NCBI GenBank assembly: GCA_005791855.1
Contig: SXUH01000092.1
Coordinates: forward strand, 1 to 6,281
Length of the DNA stretch: 6,281 bases
Direction of reading: 5' to 3'
From: Bdellovibrionales bacterium
Lineage (GTDB): Bacteria > Bdellovibrionota > Bacteriovoracia > Bacteriovoracales > Bacteriovoracaceae
Below the pieces are notes generated by a model. It did no database searches. It saw only the letters and a program-made list of their open reading frames with translations, and was not told the DNA's origin. This document shows, piece by piece, positions 6,078-6,281 of the stretch. The stretch's first letter is position 1. Each line of letters begins with the position of its first letter. Position numbers and translations under genes: made by a program.

Positions 6078-6281
6078 TCTGCTGGAACTCCTCCGTCGTC
6101 TCCGGCGAGGAGTATCTCTGCGAGCACCGGGTGAAGACCCGCTCCGGGGGCTTCCGCTGGCACCTGAGCCGGGGCGTCCCCCTCAAGAGTCCCTACGGCA
6201 AGGTGCTCCGCTGGTTCGGCACGTCCACGGACATCCACGACCTCAAGGTCGCCGAGGAGGCCCTGAAGTCCAGTGAGGAAA
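6035..6281 (+). pseudogene. Out-of-frame continuation of the second PAS domain, runs off the window
   Basis: Starting at CTG 6035 and reading to the window end without a stop, this frame gives L-D-D-P-V-H-P-E-D-E-A, then E-Y-L-C-E-H-R-V-K-T, G-G-F-R-W-H-L-S-R, and L-R-W-F-G-T-S-T-D-I-H-D-L. That is the standard second half of a PAS_3 domain with its PAC end, followed by the start of a linker helix. It completes the PAS domain begun in the frame of the 5043-6077 gene. One missing base somewhere in about 6030-6041 (for example one G after the TGG at 6036) would join the two. It is either a true mutation or a sequencing error, and the gene continues beyond base 6281. It has no start codon of its own. 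Confidence 0.75.

Overview
The window is GC-rich DNA that looks like one stretch of a Gram-negative bacterial chromosome. The evidence is a lipobox lipoprotein, exported metallopeptidases, a PAS signalling protein and strong GAGG-type ribosome binding sites. The combination of a large secreted zinc protease, an M23 lipoprotein and a cysteine-repeat protein would suit a predatory or deltaproteobacteria-like lineage. That placement is a guess; nothing in the sequence fixes the taxon. I see no tRNA, rRNA, CRISPR array, insertion sequence or phage gene.

Layout. Positions 1-720 (+) hold the 3' end of a repetitive gene coding for a chain of CX11C motifs, with a four-motif block (about 390 bp) present almost twice. 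It converges, with only 2 bp between stop codons, on a leftward pair: a stand-alone CheB-type methylesterase (723-1319, -) and, 43 bp upstream of it, a membrane-anchored SRPBCC/polyketide-cyclase-like protein (1363-1878, -). A compact divergent promoter region (about 1900-1960) separates this pair from a rightward M23-peptidase lipoprotein (1975-2607, +). A perfect 11-bp stem-loop ends that gene and the converging large gene (2651-4783, -), which codes for an exported gametolysin-like zinc metallopeptidase with a Pro/Glu/Lys-rich tail carrying two GGW-basic motifs. Across a divergent gap lies a rightward signalling gene (5043 to beyond the window end) with an RsbRD-like N-terminal domain and tandem PAS domains. 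Its reading frame breaks near position 6035.

How the genes fit together. No single pathway is evident. Three products are probably exported or envelope-bound: the M23 lipoprotein, the metallopeptidase and the SRPBCC protein. The Cys-repeat protein probably is too, judging from its paired cysteines, but its N-terminus is outside the window. The CheB and PAS proteins are signalling components, but no CheR, CheA or receptor gene is seen, so a link between them is only conjecture. The observations most worth following are the Cys-repeat architecture, a hairpin that would hide the ribosome binding site of the protease gene, the PAS-gene frameshift, the His-to-Gln change in the M23 active site, and the GGW tail motifs.
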